59,034 nucleotides of DNA, taken from assembly GCA_947062675.1 (NCBI GenBank), contig CAMSQM010000014.1, forward strand, positions 1 to 59,034. The letters are read 5' to 3'. The translations under genes were made by a program, and so were the position numbers. Shown here piece after piece: positions 23,712-32,239 of the stretch; the stretch's first letter is position 1; each line of letters opens with the position of its first letter. The notes beneath the pieces were generated by a model, which made no database searches, had not been told where the DNA came from, and worked only from the letters and a program-made list of their open reading frames with translations. Source of the stretch: an uncultured Roseburia sp. (GTDB lineage: Bacteria; Bacillota; Clostridia; Lachnospirales; Lachnospiraceae).

Positions 23712-24758
23712 TTAAAATATATACAGCCCGCTCAGGCCCGGCAGCGCTTCCGTAATCTCCCCGCGTGAATGCTCCTCCGTCATCTTTACCATGCTAAGAC
23801 CAAGGTAATCAAGATTCTCAAGCGGGCGCAGGTCATCCAGCGTGACACAGACCTCCGTATGCATATTTCCGCTAATCGTCAGATATTCCAGCGCCGCGGC
23901 TTCCCCGAGCGGCGCCCAGTCCGTGGCGGTACAGGCATACAGACTTAAATACTTTAAGTTTTTAAGTTCCCGCAGAAACGAGAGTTCCTCCGCGTATTCC
24001 ACAGACAGATATTCCAGATTCTGAAGCTGTGAGAGCACTTCGGGGCTCCATTGTATCCCGCCTCCGGCCTCAAGGCGCGTCAGCCGGTCCGCCAGCGGGA
24101 GCAGAAAACTTCCGTCACACTCTCTGTCCGGTTTCGCAGATCCTCCGTCTCCGATCCCGAACTGCTTTAAGGCCGGCAGAAGAGCCAGTTCTTCCAGCTG
24201 TTCTTCCGCGATAACCGCACTTTCAAAGCTCACCGCCTCCAGCTGCGTCAGCGAGCCAAGCGGCGCCAGGGACGGCACCGTGATCCCCCCGAGTGCGAGC
24301 AGCTGCAGATTGTCACACAGGGCAAAATCCTTAAGCGTCTCAGGCTGCAGCTGTGTCTCCCAGTATCCTTTCCCCGGCTCCCACGCTTCTCCCTCTTTTA
24401 CCTTCTGCAGATCAGACCAGTACCGGCCGTCACCTCTCCGGTAAATTGCATGTATCTTCGCAAGCTCACTGCGCAGCACTTCCCCCTCCGGCTTCCCGAT
24501 AAGATTGCGCAGCATCTCCTCCGTCGCCGGATCCGCAAATTCCACCGGCTCATCCGAAGGTACCACGCCGCTGTCTTTCCAGTCTTCCTCGCCCAGCTCC
24601 ACGCCCCCCATCCCCCGGAATGCGGAAGATACCTTTCCATCCTGCGGGTCCGCCTGCGTCCGGGAATCCTTATCTTCCTGCGGGCTGCCGCAGCCCGGCA
24701 GCAGCAGAACCAGCAGCAGAACTGCTGTAATCCATTTTCTCATCCTGATATGCAACAT
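23712..24758 (-). CDS. Leucine-rich-repeat lipoprotein (copy 1)
   Basis: A 348-residue predicted lipoprotein: signal peptide with lipobox (LLLVLLLPGC), a conserved middle (EMLRNLIGKPEGEVLRSEL, then ALCDNLQLLAL), then about six irregular leucine-rich repeats (LGSLTQLEAVSF, LSQLQNLEYLSVEYAEEL, LKNLKYLSLYACTATDW). I chose the ATG at 24758, eight bases after AAAGGA. It is a close paralogue of the gene immediately upstream, so the pair arose by tandem duplication. LRR lipoproteins usually bind proteins at the cell surface; no specific partner can be named. Confidence 0.82.
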   Translation of the reverse strand: MLHIRMRKWITAVLLLVLLLPGCGSPQEDKDSRTQADPQDGKVSSAFRGMGGVELGEEDWKDSGVVPSDEPVEFADPATEEMLRNLIGKPEGEVLRSELAKIHAIYRRGDGRYWSDLQKVKEGEAWEPGKGYWETQLQPETLKDFALCDNLQLLALGGITVPSLAPLGSLTQLEAVSFESAVIAEEQLEELALLPALKQFGIGDGGSAKPDRECDGSFLLPLADRLTRLEAGGGIQWSPEVLSQLQNLEYLSVEYAEELSFLRELKNLKYLSLYACTATDWAPLGEAAALEYLTISGNMHTEVCVTLDDLRPLENLDYLGLSMVKMTEEHSRGEITEALPGLSGLYIF

Positions 24759-24839
24759 AACCCCCATCCTTTCTGAAACCACTCACCGGATAACGGCTGC
24801 CGTTTCCGTCCTGCCGGAAATCCCCCCTGCCCGGGCGCA

Positions 24840-25883
24840 TCATAAGATGCAGAGCCCCGTGAGTCCCGGAAGCGCCTCCGTGATCTCCCCGCGGGAATGC
24901 TCCCTCGTCATCTTCACCATGGTAAGAGCAAGATAATCAAGGTTCTTAAGCGGGCGCAGATCATCCAGCGTGACACTGATTTCTGTATCCATATTGCCCG
25001 AAATCACCAGATGTTCCAGCTGTACGGCCGCCCCGAGAGGCGTCCAGTCCGCGGCGGTGCAGGCATACAGGCTTAAGTTTTTTAAATGTGTGAGCTCCGG
25101 AAGAAACGAGAGATCCTCCGCGTATTCCAGAAACAGATATTCCAGATTCTGAAGCTGCGAGAGCACTTCAGGATTCCACTGTATTCCGCCTCCGGCCTCC
25201 AGATACGTAAGCCGGTCCGCCAGCGGAAGCAGAAAACTGCCGTCCGGCGAACCTTCCGGCTCCGTAAATGCGCCTGTCCCGGCACACAGCTTTTCCAGGG
25301 CAGGCAAAAGAGCCAGTTCCTCCAGCTGTTCTTCCGCCACGTCCGCTCCTGAAAATCCTACCAGCTCCAGCTGCGTCAGCGAGGCCAGGGGCGCGAGGGA
25401 CGGCACCCGGATACTCCCGAATTCAAGCCACTGCAGATTGTCACACAGGGCAAAATCCTTAAGCGTCTCAGGCTGCCGCGTCGTCCACGGGCCCTGCCCC
25501 TCCTCCTTCGGGAGCGTGCCGTCGGGAACCTGCAGATCAGACCAGTAACGGTCACTTCTCCAGTAGATGGCGTGAATCTTCTGCAGCTCGCTGCGCAGCA
25601 CATCGCCCTCCGGCTTCCCGATAAGATTGCGCAGCATCTCCTCCGTCACCGGATCCGCAAATTCCACCGGGACGTCCGGAGATACCACACCGCTCTCCTT
25701 CCTCCCCTCTTCTCCGATCCCGCACTTCCAGAACCCCCGGAACGCGGAGGAAACCTCTCCCGTCTCCGTCTCCGGCAGGACCGCCGCCTGCTCCACCGCC
25801 TCTGCCGGCCGTCCGCCACAGCCGGAACATATCAGAAGCACGGCGAGGACCGCCGCTGTTTTTCGTATCCCTGAATGAGCCAT
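24840..25883 (-). CDS. Leucine-rich-repeat lipoprotein (copy 2)
   Basis: A 347-residue predicted lipoprotein, paralogous to the next gene over most of its length (EMLRNLIGKPEGDVLRSEL; LYACTAADWTPLG; LPGLTGLCIL at the end). The signal peptide ends in a lipobox (LLICSGC). The N-terminal spacer and the loop around residue 120 differ most between the copies. The start at 25883 follows GAGGAGGGGTTCT. The 81-base gap between the two genes and their shared strand suggest co-transcription. Function unknown. Confidence 0.82.
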   Translation of the reverse strand: MAHSGIRKTAAVLAVLLICSGCGGRPAEAVEQAAVLPETETGEVSSAFRGFWKCGIGEEGRKESGVVSPDVPVEFADPVTEEMLRNLIGKPEGDVLRSELQKIHAIYWRSDRYWSDLQVPDGTLPKEEGQGPWTTRQPETLKDFALCDNLQWLEFGSIRVPSLAPLASLTQLELVGFSGADVAEEQLEELALLPALEKLCAGTGAFTEPEGSPDGSFLLPLADRLTYLEAGGGIQWNPEVLSQLQNLEYLFLEYAEDLSFLPELTHLKNLSLYACTAADWTPLGAAVQLEHLVISGNMDTEISVTLDDLRPLKNLDYLALTMVKMTREHSRGEITEALPGLTGLCIL

Positions 25884-25976
25884 AGAACCCCTCCTCTCCG
25901 GAAAAATACGTTTCTTATATCATACTCTTTCCCGCTGCGAAAATCAATTTGTTTCCCGCAAAGCGGTTTCAGACAT

Positions 25977-26006
25977 AAAAAGCGCGGCCCCTCCCCGGCG
26001 CCGCGC
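25977..26006 (-). terminator. Terminator of the TrpB2-type gene
   Basis: GCGCGGC (25982-25988) pairs with GCCGCGC (26000-26006); on the minus strand the hairpin is followed by TTTTT (25981-25977). It lies about 30 bases past the stop of the gene at 26037. Confidence 0.88.
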
Positions 26007-26036
26007 CTGTTTTACCCATTCAGTAATCCTGTGCCC

Positions 26037-27422
26037 TTACTGCGGATTTCCCGCAAACTTCGGTATTCCGTCAAACCCGGCCGAAAGCTCCCCGTCTGTC
26101 GGAATATAATCCGTCATCTCTCCGTTGTGGAATTTTTCATAGGCAGCCATATCAAAATAGCCGGTGCCGGTGAGTCCGAAGAGAATCGTCTTTTCCTCAC
26201 CGCTCTCCCTGCACTTTAAGGCCTCGTCGATCGCCGCGCGGATCGCATGACTGCTCTCCGGCGCAGGCAGGATCCCCTCCACCCGTGCAAACTGCTCCGC
26301 AGCCTCAAATACTTCGGTCTGCTCCACGCTGCGCGCCTCCATCAGCCCCTGGTCGTACAGCTCGGAGAGCACGGAGCTCATACCGTGGTAGCGGAGTCCC
26401 CCCGCGTGGTTTGCCGACGGGATAAAGCCGCTGCCGAGCGTGTACATCTTTGCGAGCGGGCAGACCATTCCGGTGTCGCAGAAATCATATGCATATTTTC
26501 CGCGGGTAAGGCTCGGGCAGGAAGCCGGCTCCACCGCGATAAACCGGTATTGTGCCTCTCCCCGCAGCTGTTCGCCCATAAACGGTGAGATCAGCCCTCC
26601 GAGATTGGACCCGCCTCCGGCACAGCCGATAATAATGTCCGGACGGATGCCGTATTTGTCCATCGCAGTCTTCGTCTCGAGCCCGATCACGGACTGGTGA
26701 AGCAGTACCTGGTTCAGCACGCTGCCCAGCACATAGCGGTACCCCTCAGAGTGCGTCGCAACCTCCACTGCCTCCGAGATCGCGCAGCCAAGGCTGCCCG
26801 TCGTGCCCGGATGCTCCGCCAGAATCTTCCGGCCCACCTCCGTCGTCTCCGAGGGCGACGGCGTCACGGACGCCCCGTAGGTGCGCATCACCTCCCTGCG
26901 GAACGGCTTCTGCTCATAAGATACTTTTACCATATAGACTTTACAGTCCAGCTCAAAATAGGAGCAGGCCATGGAGAGGGCTGTTCCCCACTGCCCCGCC
27001 CCGGTCTCCGTGGTCACGCCCTTAAGCCCCTGTTTCTTTGCGTAATAAGCCTGCGCAATCGCGGAATTCAGCTTGTGACTGCCGCTTGTATTGTTGCCCT
27101 CGAATTTATAATAAATCTTCGCCGGGGTATCCAGCTTCTTTTCCAGGCAGTACGCCCTCACCAGCGGCGACGGACGGTACATTTTATAAAAATCACGAAT
27201 CTCCTGCGGAATCTCAATATACGGTGTCACATCGTCCAGCTCCTGCCGGACCAGTTCATCGCAGAATACCGGACGCAGATCCTCATACCCCATCGGCTTT
27301 AATGTTCCCGGATGAAGCAGCGGCGACGGCTTCTTTTTCATGTCCGCGCGGACATTATACCACTTTTCCGGCATCTCCTTTTCCTCGAGGTAGATCTTGT
27401 ACGGTATTTCTCTGTTTGTCAT
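26037..27422 (-). CDS. TrpB2-type tryptophan synthase beta-like PLP enzyme
   Basis: A 461-residue PLP enzyme of the TrpB2 branch, longer than ordinary TrpB and usually encoded away from trpA, as here. The PLP lysine is in GNNTSGSHKLNSAIAQA (about residue 115); the phosphate-binding loop is GCAGGGSNLGG and the tail has GLTGTGYFDM. TrpB2 enzymes can condense indole or related donors with serine; the in vivo role outside the tryptophan pathway is uncertain. It stands alone, with its own terminator. The region before it (27423-27650) holds only a GC-rich hairpin (GCGGCAGCC with GGCTGCCGC, about 27562-27592). Confidence 0.9.
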   Translation of the reverse strand: MTNREIPYKIYLEEKEMPEKWYNVRADMKKKPSPLLHPGTLKPMGYEDLRPVFCDELVRQELDDVTPYIEIPQEIRDFYKMYRPSPLVRAYCLEKKLDTPAKIYYKFEGNNTSGSHKLNSAIAQAYYAKKQGLKGVTTETGAGQWGTALSMACSYFELDCKVYMVKVSYEQKPFRREVMRTYGASVTPSPSETTEVGRKILAEHPGTTGSLGCAISEAVEVATHSEGYRYVLGSVLNQVLLHQSVIGLETKTAMDKYGIRPDIIIGCAGGGSNLGGLISPFMGEQLRGEAQYRFIAVEPASCPSLTRGKYAYDFCDTGMVCPLAKMYTLGSGFIPSANHAGGLRYHGMSSVLSELYDQGLMEARSVEQTEVFEAAEQFARVEGILPAPESSHAIRAAIDEALKCRESGEEKTILFGLTGTGYFDMAAYEKFHNGEMTDYIPTDGELSAGFDGIPKFAGNPQ

Positions 27423-27650
27423 GGCAATCCTCTCCTTTATCCAATTCTCTGGATATCTGTTTCTTCCACTATACTGTAATCCGTGGATATTTTACCAGAT
27501 AAAGATGACAATGACAATCCTGAATCTTATTTTCTACTTTATGTTTATGCGGGTCTGACCGGACAGCGGCAGCCTGCCCCTGCGCACGGCTGCCGCCACC
27601 TTTCTTTCCTGATCCGGCCCGTCCGGGCTGTTTTCCCGCTCTCCGCCCTG

Positions 27651-28124
27651 CTACACCGCGTCGGGCTCCTCCTCCCCGGAAGTTCCGGAGGCGATCTGTT
27701 CCACCGCCTCATCCTGTGTCTCCCCGATCTCATTTATCTTCCGGACACAGTGCGTATCCTCCGCTATCGCGCTTAAAATCCGTTTGATATCCCCCGGCGT
27801 GAACATCGTGATCGCGTGGGAGAGATCCCCGATATTCGCGCGGTTGACTTTCAGGCATCCGCCGTCCTCAAGCGGAATTGTGAGAACCTGATCCGGATCA
27901 CTGACATCCCCGAGACTTAACACCTGGTTTTCGTTGTCACAGTAAAATGTGACCCCGTGATAACAGATAAATCCGTTGTCATCCGCCATAAAAGAATAGG
28001 GCGCGCCCTTTTCTGCCTCCGCTTTCTTCTTCGCGTACTCATTGTCAACCTCAGGCCGCATCTTCCGGTTCTGCACGCGCGAAAAATCCTGATAACCTGT
28101 CACTCCGACTGCCTGTACCGACAT
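27651..28124 (-). CDS. Unknown protein, Lachnospiraceae-type
   Basis: A 157-residue protein I do not recognise. The start follows AGGAGGAAATTGTT, so translation is well supported. It begins MSVQAVGVTGYQDFS and has no signal peptide or membrane segment; a middle part of beta character (FICYHGVTFYCDNENQVLSLGDV) is followed by helices and an acidic tail (GEEEPDAV). Short proteins starting with VTGYQ-like peptides occur in Lachnospiraceae, sometimes near flagellar genes, but no such genes are here. The function is open. Confidence 0.7.
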   Translation of the reverse strand: MSVQAVGVTGYQDFSRVQNRKMRPEVDNEYAKKKAEAEKGAPYSFMADDNGFICYHGVTFYCDNENQVLSLGDVSDPDQVLTIPLEDGGCLKVNRANIGDLSHAITMFTPGDIKRILSAIAEDTHCVRKINEIGETQDEAVEQIASGTSGEEEPDAV

Positions 28125-28258
28125 AACAATTTCCTCCTGTCACTCTGATACCTGATATCCGTGTTATATTTCTGTGATGCTGTCAATCATCTGTATGTAT
28201 TATCGGTATTATGACAGATTTCTTTCGTGTAATGTAATGAAATGCAGGTTTTCTGTCA

Positions 28259-29281
28259 TCAGTTTATTCCGGTCTTCTCCCCTTCCGGATCACGGGACTC
28301 TTCCTGCTCCGGGCGCACCGCCAGCTTCTTTGCGGCCTTCTCCTCCCGCTTCTCCTGCCGCAGTCTCTCACGCCGCGCCTTTTTCTCCGCCTTTGCCGCC
28401 TGCTTTTCTTTCTTCTTTTCCAGCCGGTCCACGGCTTTTTCTCTCAGGCGCAGCTCCTTTCCGGCCACCTTCTCCATCTCCCGCAGGTAGCCCTCCGCTT
28501 TTCTGCGGCTGCGGCGCGCCTGGCGGTACGGATCCCTCAGAAAGTACGGGGCGGTGCCGAGCAGCAGAATCACGGCGCCCGCCGCGGTCAGCACCGGCAC
28601 AAGCAGCCTGTATTCCTCAAAACCAAGCTCATAGCAGACAAAAATCATCAGCATCACCGGAAACAGCAGGAGGTAAAGCACGCGTACCAGCATCTCATAA
28701 GCTGTATCCTGCCTTCCGGTCCCTGAGAGCAGGGCTCCCTCAGCCGCCGTGTAAAATGCCATAAACATACAGATCTCCGAGCCGAAACCGTGCAGGAATC
28801 CGCACAGCGCAAACAGCACAAGAGACAGGAAAAACAGCGAAAATGCCGCCCCCTGATACCACGCATTGCGGTACTCTGCCATGCCTTCAAGCTTATCCTC
28901 ACTGATGCCGTGCATCCGGTAGATTTCCATGCGGATACGGGCCTCGGACGCCTCGTTGTTCTGCTGCTCCTCCTTTCTGCTGCGCAGACTCCCGTCCGCA
29001 GACAGGCTGATCCGGTCGATATATTCCTGCTGCTGCCGGAGCCGTCTGCCCCGCTGCCGCTCAAACCCCGCTTCGCGCTCAAGCTCTTCCTGCAGTCTGA
29101 ATACCCTGCCTGTGCGCGGATTATCTTTCGGCACTTCTTCCGGCTCTCCTGCCCCGGGCAGCAGGCGCGGACAGCTCTCCCTCACCCCGCCTTTTTCTGT
29201 ATCCGGCAGCGGGGACGGGCTGTTCTCTTCCTTCATTCCGCCTGCTTCCGGATTATCCGGCGTAACAGGTATCTCATCCAT
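28259..29281 (-). CDS. Unknown membrane protein with charged coiled-coil tail
   Basis: A 340-residue protein. The N-terminal 95 residues are hydrophilic and Pro/Glu/Arg-rich. Four membrane segments follow at about 150-260 (AAFSLFFLSLVLFALCGFL, ICMFMAFYTAAEGALL, LLLFPVMLMIFVCYELG, LLVPVLTAAGAVILLLG). A strongly charged Lys/Arg/Glu coiled coil takes up the last 75 residues. The ATG follows AAAGGAGGCGCCCGT. A TATAAT box in the middle of a 15-bp perfect inverted repeat lies upstream. No family recognised. Confidence 0.72.
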   Translation of the reverse strand: MDEIPVTPDNPEAGGMKEENSPSPLPDTEKGGVRESCPRLLPGAGEPEEVPKDNPRTGRVFRLQEELEREAGFERQRGRRLRQQQEYIDRISLSADGSLRSRKEEQQNNEASEARIRMEIYRMHGISEDKLEGMAEYRNAWYQGAAFSLFFLSLVLFALCGFLHGFGSEICMFMAFYTAAEGALLSGTGRQDTAYEMLVRVLYLLLFPVMLMIFVCYELGFEEYRLLVPVLTAAGAVILLLGTAPYFLRDPYRQARRSRRKAEGYLREMEKVAGKELRLREKAVDRLEKKKEKQAAKAEKKARRERLRQEKREEKAAKKLAVRPEQEESRDPEGEKTGIN

Positions 29282-29320
29282 ACGGGCGCCTCCTTTATCT
29301 GCTTATTTCCCTGGTTCTCA

Positions 29321-29363
29321 TTTCTGACAGTTTCCCCTTAATTATAGCGGAAACTGTCAGAAA
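29321..29363 (-). promoter_or_regulatory. Perfect 15-bp inverted repeat around a TATAAT box
   Basis: TTTCTGACAGTTTCC (29321-29335) and GGAAACTGTCAGAAA (29349-29363) are perfectly complementary, with a 13-base spacer whose centre reads TATAAT on the minus strand (29346-29341). This suggests an operator over the promoter of the membrane protein gene at 29281. No good -35 was seen. Confidence 0.6.
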
Positions 29364-29402
29364 ATGCCACAAAAACCGGAAATACCCGACTGCGTTTTTC
29401 TA

Positions 29403-29431
29403 TTGTAAATCTGTTAAGAAAATGTTAAAAT
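29403..29431 (+). promoter_or_regulatory. Promoter of the ClC channel gene
   Basis: TTGTAA (29403-29408), 17 bases, TAAAAT (29426-29431), pointing to the gene at 29454. Confidence 0.65.
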
Positions 29432-29453
29432 TTTCCCAGAGGTGAACAGGCTT

Positions 29454-30713
29454 ATGAAAGAACTGATCAGAGAAAAATTACAACACATTTCCGGGCAGGC
29501 GCTGACCTCCCTTAAATGGGTCGTCTTCTCCATCCTGGCGGGCTGTGTCATCGGCTCAGCCGGAACACTGTTTTATTTTGCAATGTCCATCGTGACGCTG
29601 ATGCGCACGCGCAACCCCTGGCTGCTCTTCCTGCTTCCGGTGGGCGGACTTATGATCGTGGGCTGCTACCAGCTTCTGCGCAATGAAAAAGATTCCGGCA
29701 CAAATCTGGTACTCTCAGCCATTCATTCCGGCGACGAGCTGCCGCTGCGCATGGCGCCCCTGATTTTTATCTCGACTCTTATCACACATCTGTTCGGGGG
29801 ATCTGCCGGGAGGGAGGGAGCTGCCTTACAGTTAGGCGGCAGTATCGGAAACGGTCTCGGAAAGCTGTTCCGTTTTGATGAGAAAGACAAAAATATCATG
29901 ATTATGTGCGGCATGAGCGCCGCGTTTTCCGCGCTTTTCGGCACGCCGATGGCGGCGGCCGTTTTCTCCATGGAGGTGGTCAGCGTGGGCATCATGCACT
30001 ATGCGGCGCTGGTCCCCTGTGTCGTCGCCTCCCTGATCGCCCACCGGATTGCACTCTCCTTCGACGTGGCCCCGGAAGTATTTCCGGTCAGGAGTGTTCC
30101 GCCCCTGACCGCCGGCTCCGCCGCATGGGTCTGCGCCCTGGCCGTTCTCTGCGCGCTGCTGTCCATCTGCTTCTGCATCATGCTGCACCAGGCGGAACAT
30201 TTATACCGCAGACTGATCCACAATCCGTACCTGCGCGCCTTCGCCGGCGGCTGTGTCGTCATCGTGCTGACGCTCGCTGTGGGAGATCAGACCTACAACG
30301 GCGCGGGCATGCCCGTGATCGAGGAATGTATGAAAGGCATCGTACGGCCGGAGGCCTTTTTCCTGAAAATGCTGTTTACGGCCGCGACCCTTGGAGCCGG
30401 CTTTAAGGGCGGGGAGATTGTTCCCTCCTTTTTTACCGGAGCGGCGTTCGGATGCCTGTTCGCGGGACTGACCGGTTTTCCTGCCGGCCTGTGCACCGCC
30501 ATCGGCATGACTTCCGTGTTCTGCGGCGTGACAAACTGTCCCGTCAGTGCGCTTCTGATCAGCTTTGAGCTGTTCGGCTACGACGGAATGCCCTATTTCC
30601 TGCTCTCCGTCGCCTTCAGCTATATGCTCTCCGGCTATTACGGACTCTATCACAGCCAGAAGATTATCTACTCCAAGTACAAAACCAATTACATCAATCG
30701 CAAAACGCAGTAA
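29454..30713 (+). CDS. ClC-family chloride channel/transporter
   Basis: A 419-residue integral membrane ClC protein that moves chloride (or another anion) across the cell membrane. Signature segments are GGSAGREGAALQLGGSIGN (the GREG selectivity motif, about residue 120), FSALFGTPMAAAVFSMEVV, and FKGGEIVPSFFTGAAFG (about residue 325). I chose the ATG at 29454, with AGAGGTG upstream, over a GTG four codons before that overlaps this site. There are about ten to eleven membrane segments and no C-terminal CBS domain. Its 3' end overlaps the convergent DUF1284 gene by 20 bases. Confidence 0.9.
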   Translation: MKELIREKLQHISGQALTSLKWVVFSILAGCVIGSAGTLFYFAMSIVTLMRTRNPWLLFLLPVGGLMIVGCYQLLRNEKDSGTNLVLSAIHSGDELPLRMAPLIFISTLITHLFGGSAGREGAALQLGGSIGNGLGKLFRFDEKDKNIMIMCGMSAAFSALFGTPMAAAVFSMEVVSVGIMHYAALVPCVVASLIAHRIALSFDVAPEVFPVRSVPPLTAGSAAWVCALAVLCALLSICFCIMLHQAEHLYRRLIHNPYLRAFAGGCVVIVLTLAVGDQTYNGAGMPVIEECMKGIVRPEAFFLKMLFTAATLGAGFKGGEIVPSFFTGAAFGCLFAGLTGFPAGLCTAIGMTSVFCGVTNCPVSALLISFELFGYDGMPYFLLSVAFSYMLSGYYGLYHSQKIIYSKYKTNYINRKTQ

Positions 30714-31119
30714 TGCGTTTCAGCTGCGCAGTCAGAGCCTCATACCTGCAGAGGCCCTGTCTGTGCCAGTCACAGGTCTCACAGCTTCGCGCAAAAATCT
30801 CCCGCGTCATCTTTTCCGCAGCCTGTCTGCAGAGTTCCCGGTAGGTAGAAACCCGCCCTGTGGAAATCCCCAGCTGCTCCGCGAGAAAGCGGTCCTTTTC
30901 CACCACACTGTTCTGATTCTGCGCACACTCCCCCTGCTCTGTCCGGTTCGGACAGCCGGCGCAGATCACGTCAGGCTCCGCCACGGGCACCAGCTCCTCC
31001 TCCGGATTCGCGCGAAGCCTCTCCACGACCGAAGACATATTTTCGCAGAAAGCTCCGCTGTATCCCTTTCCCTCATAAAGTGAAGTGCACAATATATGAT
31101 GCACCCTGAAATATTCCAT
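30694..31119 (-). CDS. DUF1284 domain protein, Cys-rich
   Basis: A 141-residue protein of the DUF1284 family (RVHHILCTSLYEGKGYSGAF near the start). Several cysteines (CAGCPNRTEQGEC; SCETCDWHRQGLC) suggest a metal or iron-sulfur site. I chose the ATG at 31119, preceded by AAGGAGGGAACGGCGT; upstream extensions in this frame are a shadow of bioY. It follows bioY by about 30 bases on the same strand, so it probably shares the BirA-controlled transcript. Its function is not known. Confidence 0.83.
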   Translation of the reverse strand: MEYFRVHHILCTSLYEGKGYSGAFCENMSSVVERLRANPEEELVPVAEPDVICAGCPNRTEQGECAQNQNSVVEKDRFLAEQLGISTGRVSTYRELCRQAAEKMTREIFARSCETCDWHRQGLCRYEALTAQLKRITAFCD

Positions 31120-31148
31120 ACGCCGTTCCCTCCTTATTTTGTCCCCCT

Positions 31149-31712
31149 CTACTTTCCCATCGCCGGACGCTTTTCTTCTGCCAGAATATTTCCCGCTGAC
31201 AATGCTTTTCTGACCGGTAGCGCAACCAGATATGCGCCCGCCACAGATACCGCATCTTTTACAAGGTATGGCATGGACACCGCCGCAAACGCCTGCAAAA
31301 GTGTGACGCCCGCCACAACCGCAAACTGCAGAATACCCAGAAAGTGACAGACGGCAAGCCCGGAAAAGCCACACAGAATGCGGCTGACCGGGTGCCTGCG
31401 CCGGATGCCCGCGCCGCAGAGTGCAGCCAGAAACAGAAATCCCCACAAAAATCCCCCGCTGTATCCCACCAGCCAGGAAGGCCCTCCCGTCATTCCCGCA
31501 AATACCGGAACCCCGACGGTTCCCAGAAGCAGATAAACGACGACTGATGCAATTCCCATTCTGCATCCGGCCACGCAGCCGCAGAGCGCTACCGCAAATG
31601 TCTGAAGTGTAACAGGAACGCCGCTCGGCATCGGGATTGTCAGAATGGAAAGAACGCTTAAGACAGCCGTGCACAATCCCGTTGTCACAATGGTTTTTGT
31701 CGATATTTTCAT
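31149..31712 (-). CDS. bioY: Biotin transporter substrate-binding subunit BioY
   Basis: BioY is the membrane S-component that binds biotin for an energy-coupling factor transporter. The 187-residue protein has about six membrane segments and the family motifs PMPSGVPVTLQTFAVALCG and GPSWLVGYSGGFLWGF. The ATG at 31712 follows AAGGAGAATT. The promoter lies over a BirA operator, so expression should fall when biotin is plentiful. No ECF ATPase genes are close by, as is common for BioY proteins that share a general energising module. Confidence 0.95.
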   Translation of the reverse strand: MKISTKTIVTTGLCTAVLSVLSILTIPMPSGVPVTLQTFAVALCGCVAGCRMGIASVVVYLLLGTVGVPVFAGMTGGPSWLVGYSGGFLWGFLFLAALCGAGIRRRHPVSRILCGFSGLAVCHFLGILQFAVVAGVTLLQAFAAVSMPYLVKDAVSVAGAYLVALPVRKALSAGNILAEEKRPAMGK

Positions 31713-31808
31713 AATTCTCCTTATCCCTGTGCGGATTTTGTGCGCCGCAGTTCCGTGGATACCGCACAAAAATCCCCCAGATAGCGCGTCATTATTATGT
31801 ACAGGGAT

Positions 31809-31862
31809 ATCATACGCTCTCCAGTCTTGATTGTCAACCTCTTATTTGTTATGGTTGACAAT
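31809..31862 (-). promoter_or_regulatory. bioY promoter with BirA operator
   Basis: On the minus strand TTGACA (31837-31832), 17 bases, TATGAT (31814-31809) make a strong promoter. The -35 lies inside ATTGTCAACC (31830-31839) / GGTTGACAAT (31853-31862), a perfect dyad of the BirA type (usual form TTGTTAACC...GGTTAACAA). Biotin-loaded BirA would block RNA polymerase. Confidence 0.88.
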
Positions 31863-31961
31863 TCACTTTCTTCCAGAACAGGCAGGTATCGTGCCATCTC
31901 TGCACAACACCTGCCTGTCTGATTTTCCTGCTATATAAGCCCCGTATCCTGCCCGGGATTG

Positions 31962-32239
31962 AGCCGGGACCTCACTTCCCCGCTCTCCCGCACGCAATCT
32001 GACCTGTCATTCCTGTCGGCTCACGGGCAGCAGCCGGGACCTCACTTCTCCGCTCTCCCGCGCAACCTGCCCCGTCATTCCTGCCGGCTCACGGGCAGCA
32101 GCCGGGACCTCACTTCTCCGCTCTCTCCCGCGCGACCTGCCCCGTCATCCCTGTCGGCTCACGGGCAGCAGCCGAGGGCTCACTTCTCCACTCTCTCCCG
32201 CGCGACCTGCCCCATCCCGTAAAGCTTCTCCTCCTTATA
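31962..32239. repeat. Tandem repeats of about 70 bp at the 3' end of tgt
   Basis: Four head-to-tail copies begin at 31962, 32032, 32100 and 32170 (steps 70, 68, 70). Each has AGCCGGGACCTCACTTC, CGCTCTC, CCCGCGC and GTCATTCCTG-type segments with GGCTCACGGGCAGC. The last copy contains the tgt stop and final codons, so the array seems to have grown out of the gene end. With the BirA region it fills the 467-base gap between bioY and tgt. No gene is seen in it. Confidence 0.85.

Noticed and set aside
31120..31767. N-terminal 215 codons of the long frame ending at 30694
   Set aside because: They are an out-of-frame reading of bioY. The DUF1284 gene starts at 31119 with a good ribosome binding site.
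31962..32179. CRISPR array
   Set aside because: The repeats are contiguous 68-70 bp units without unique spacers, and they include the end of tgt.
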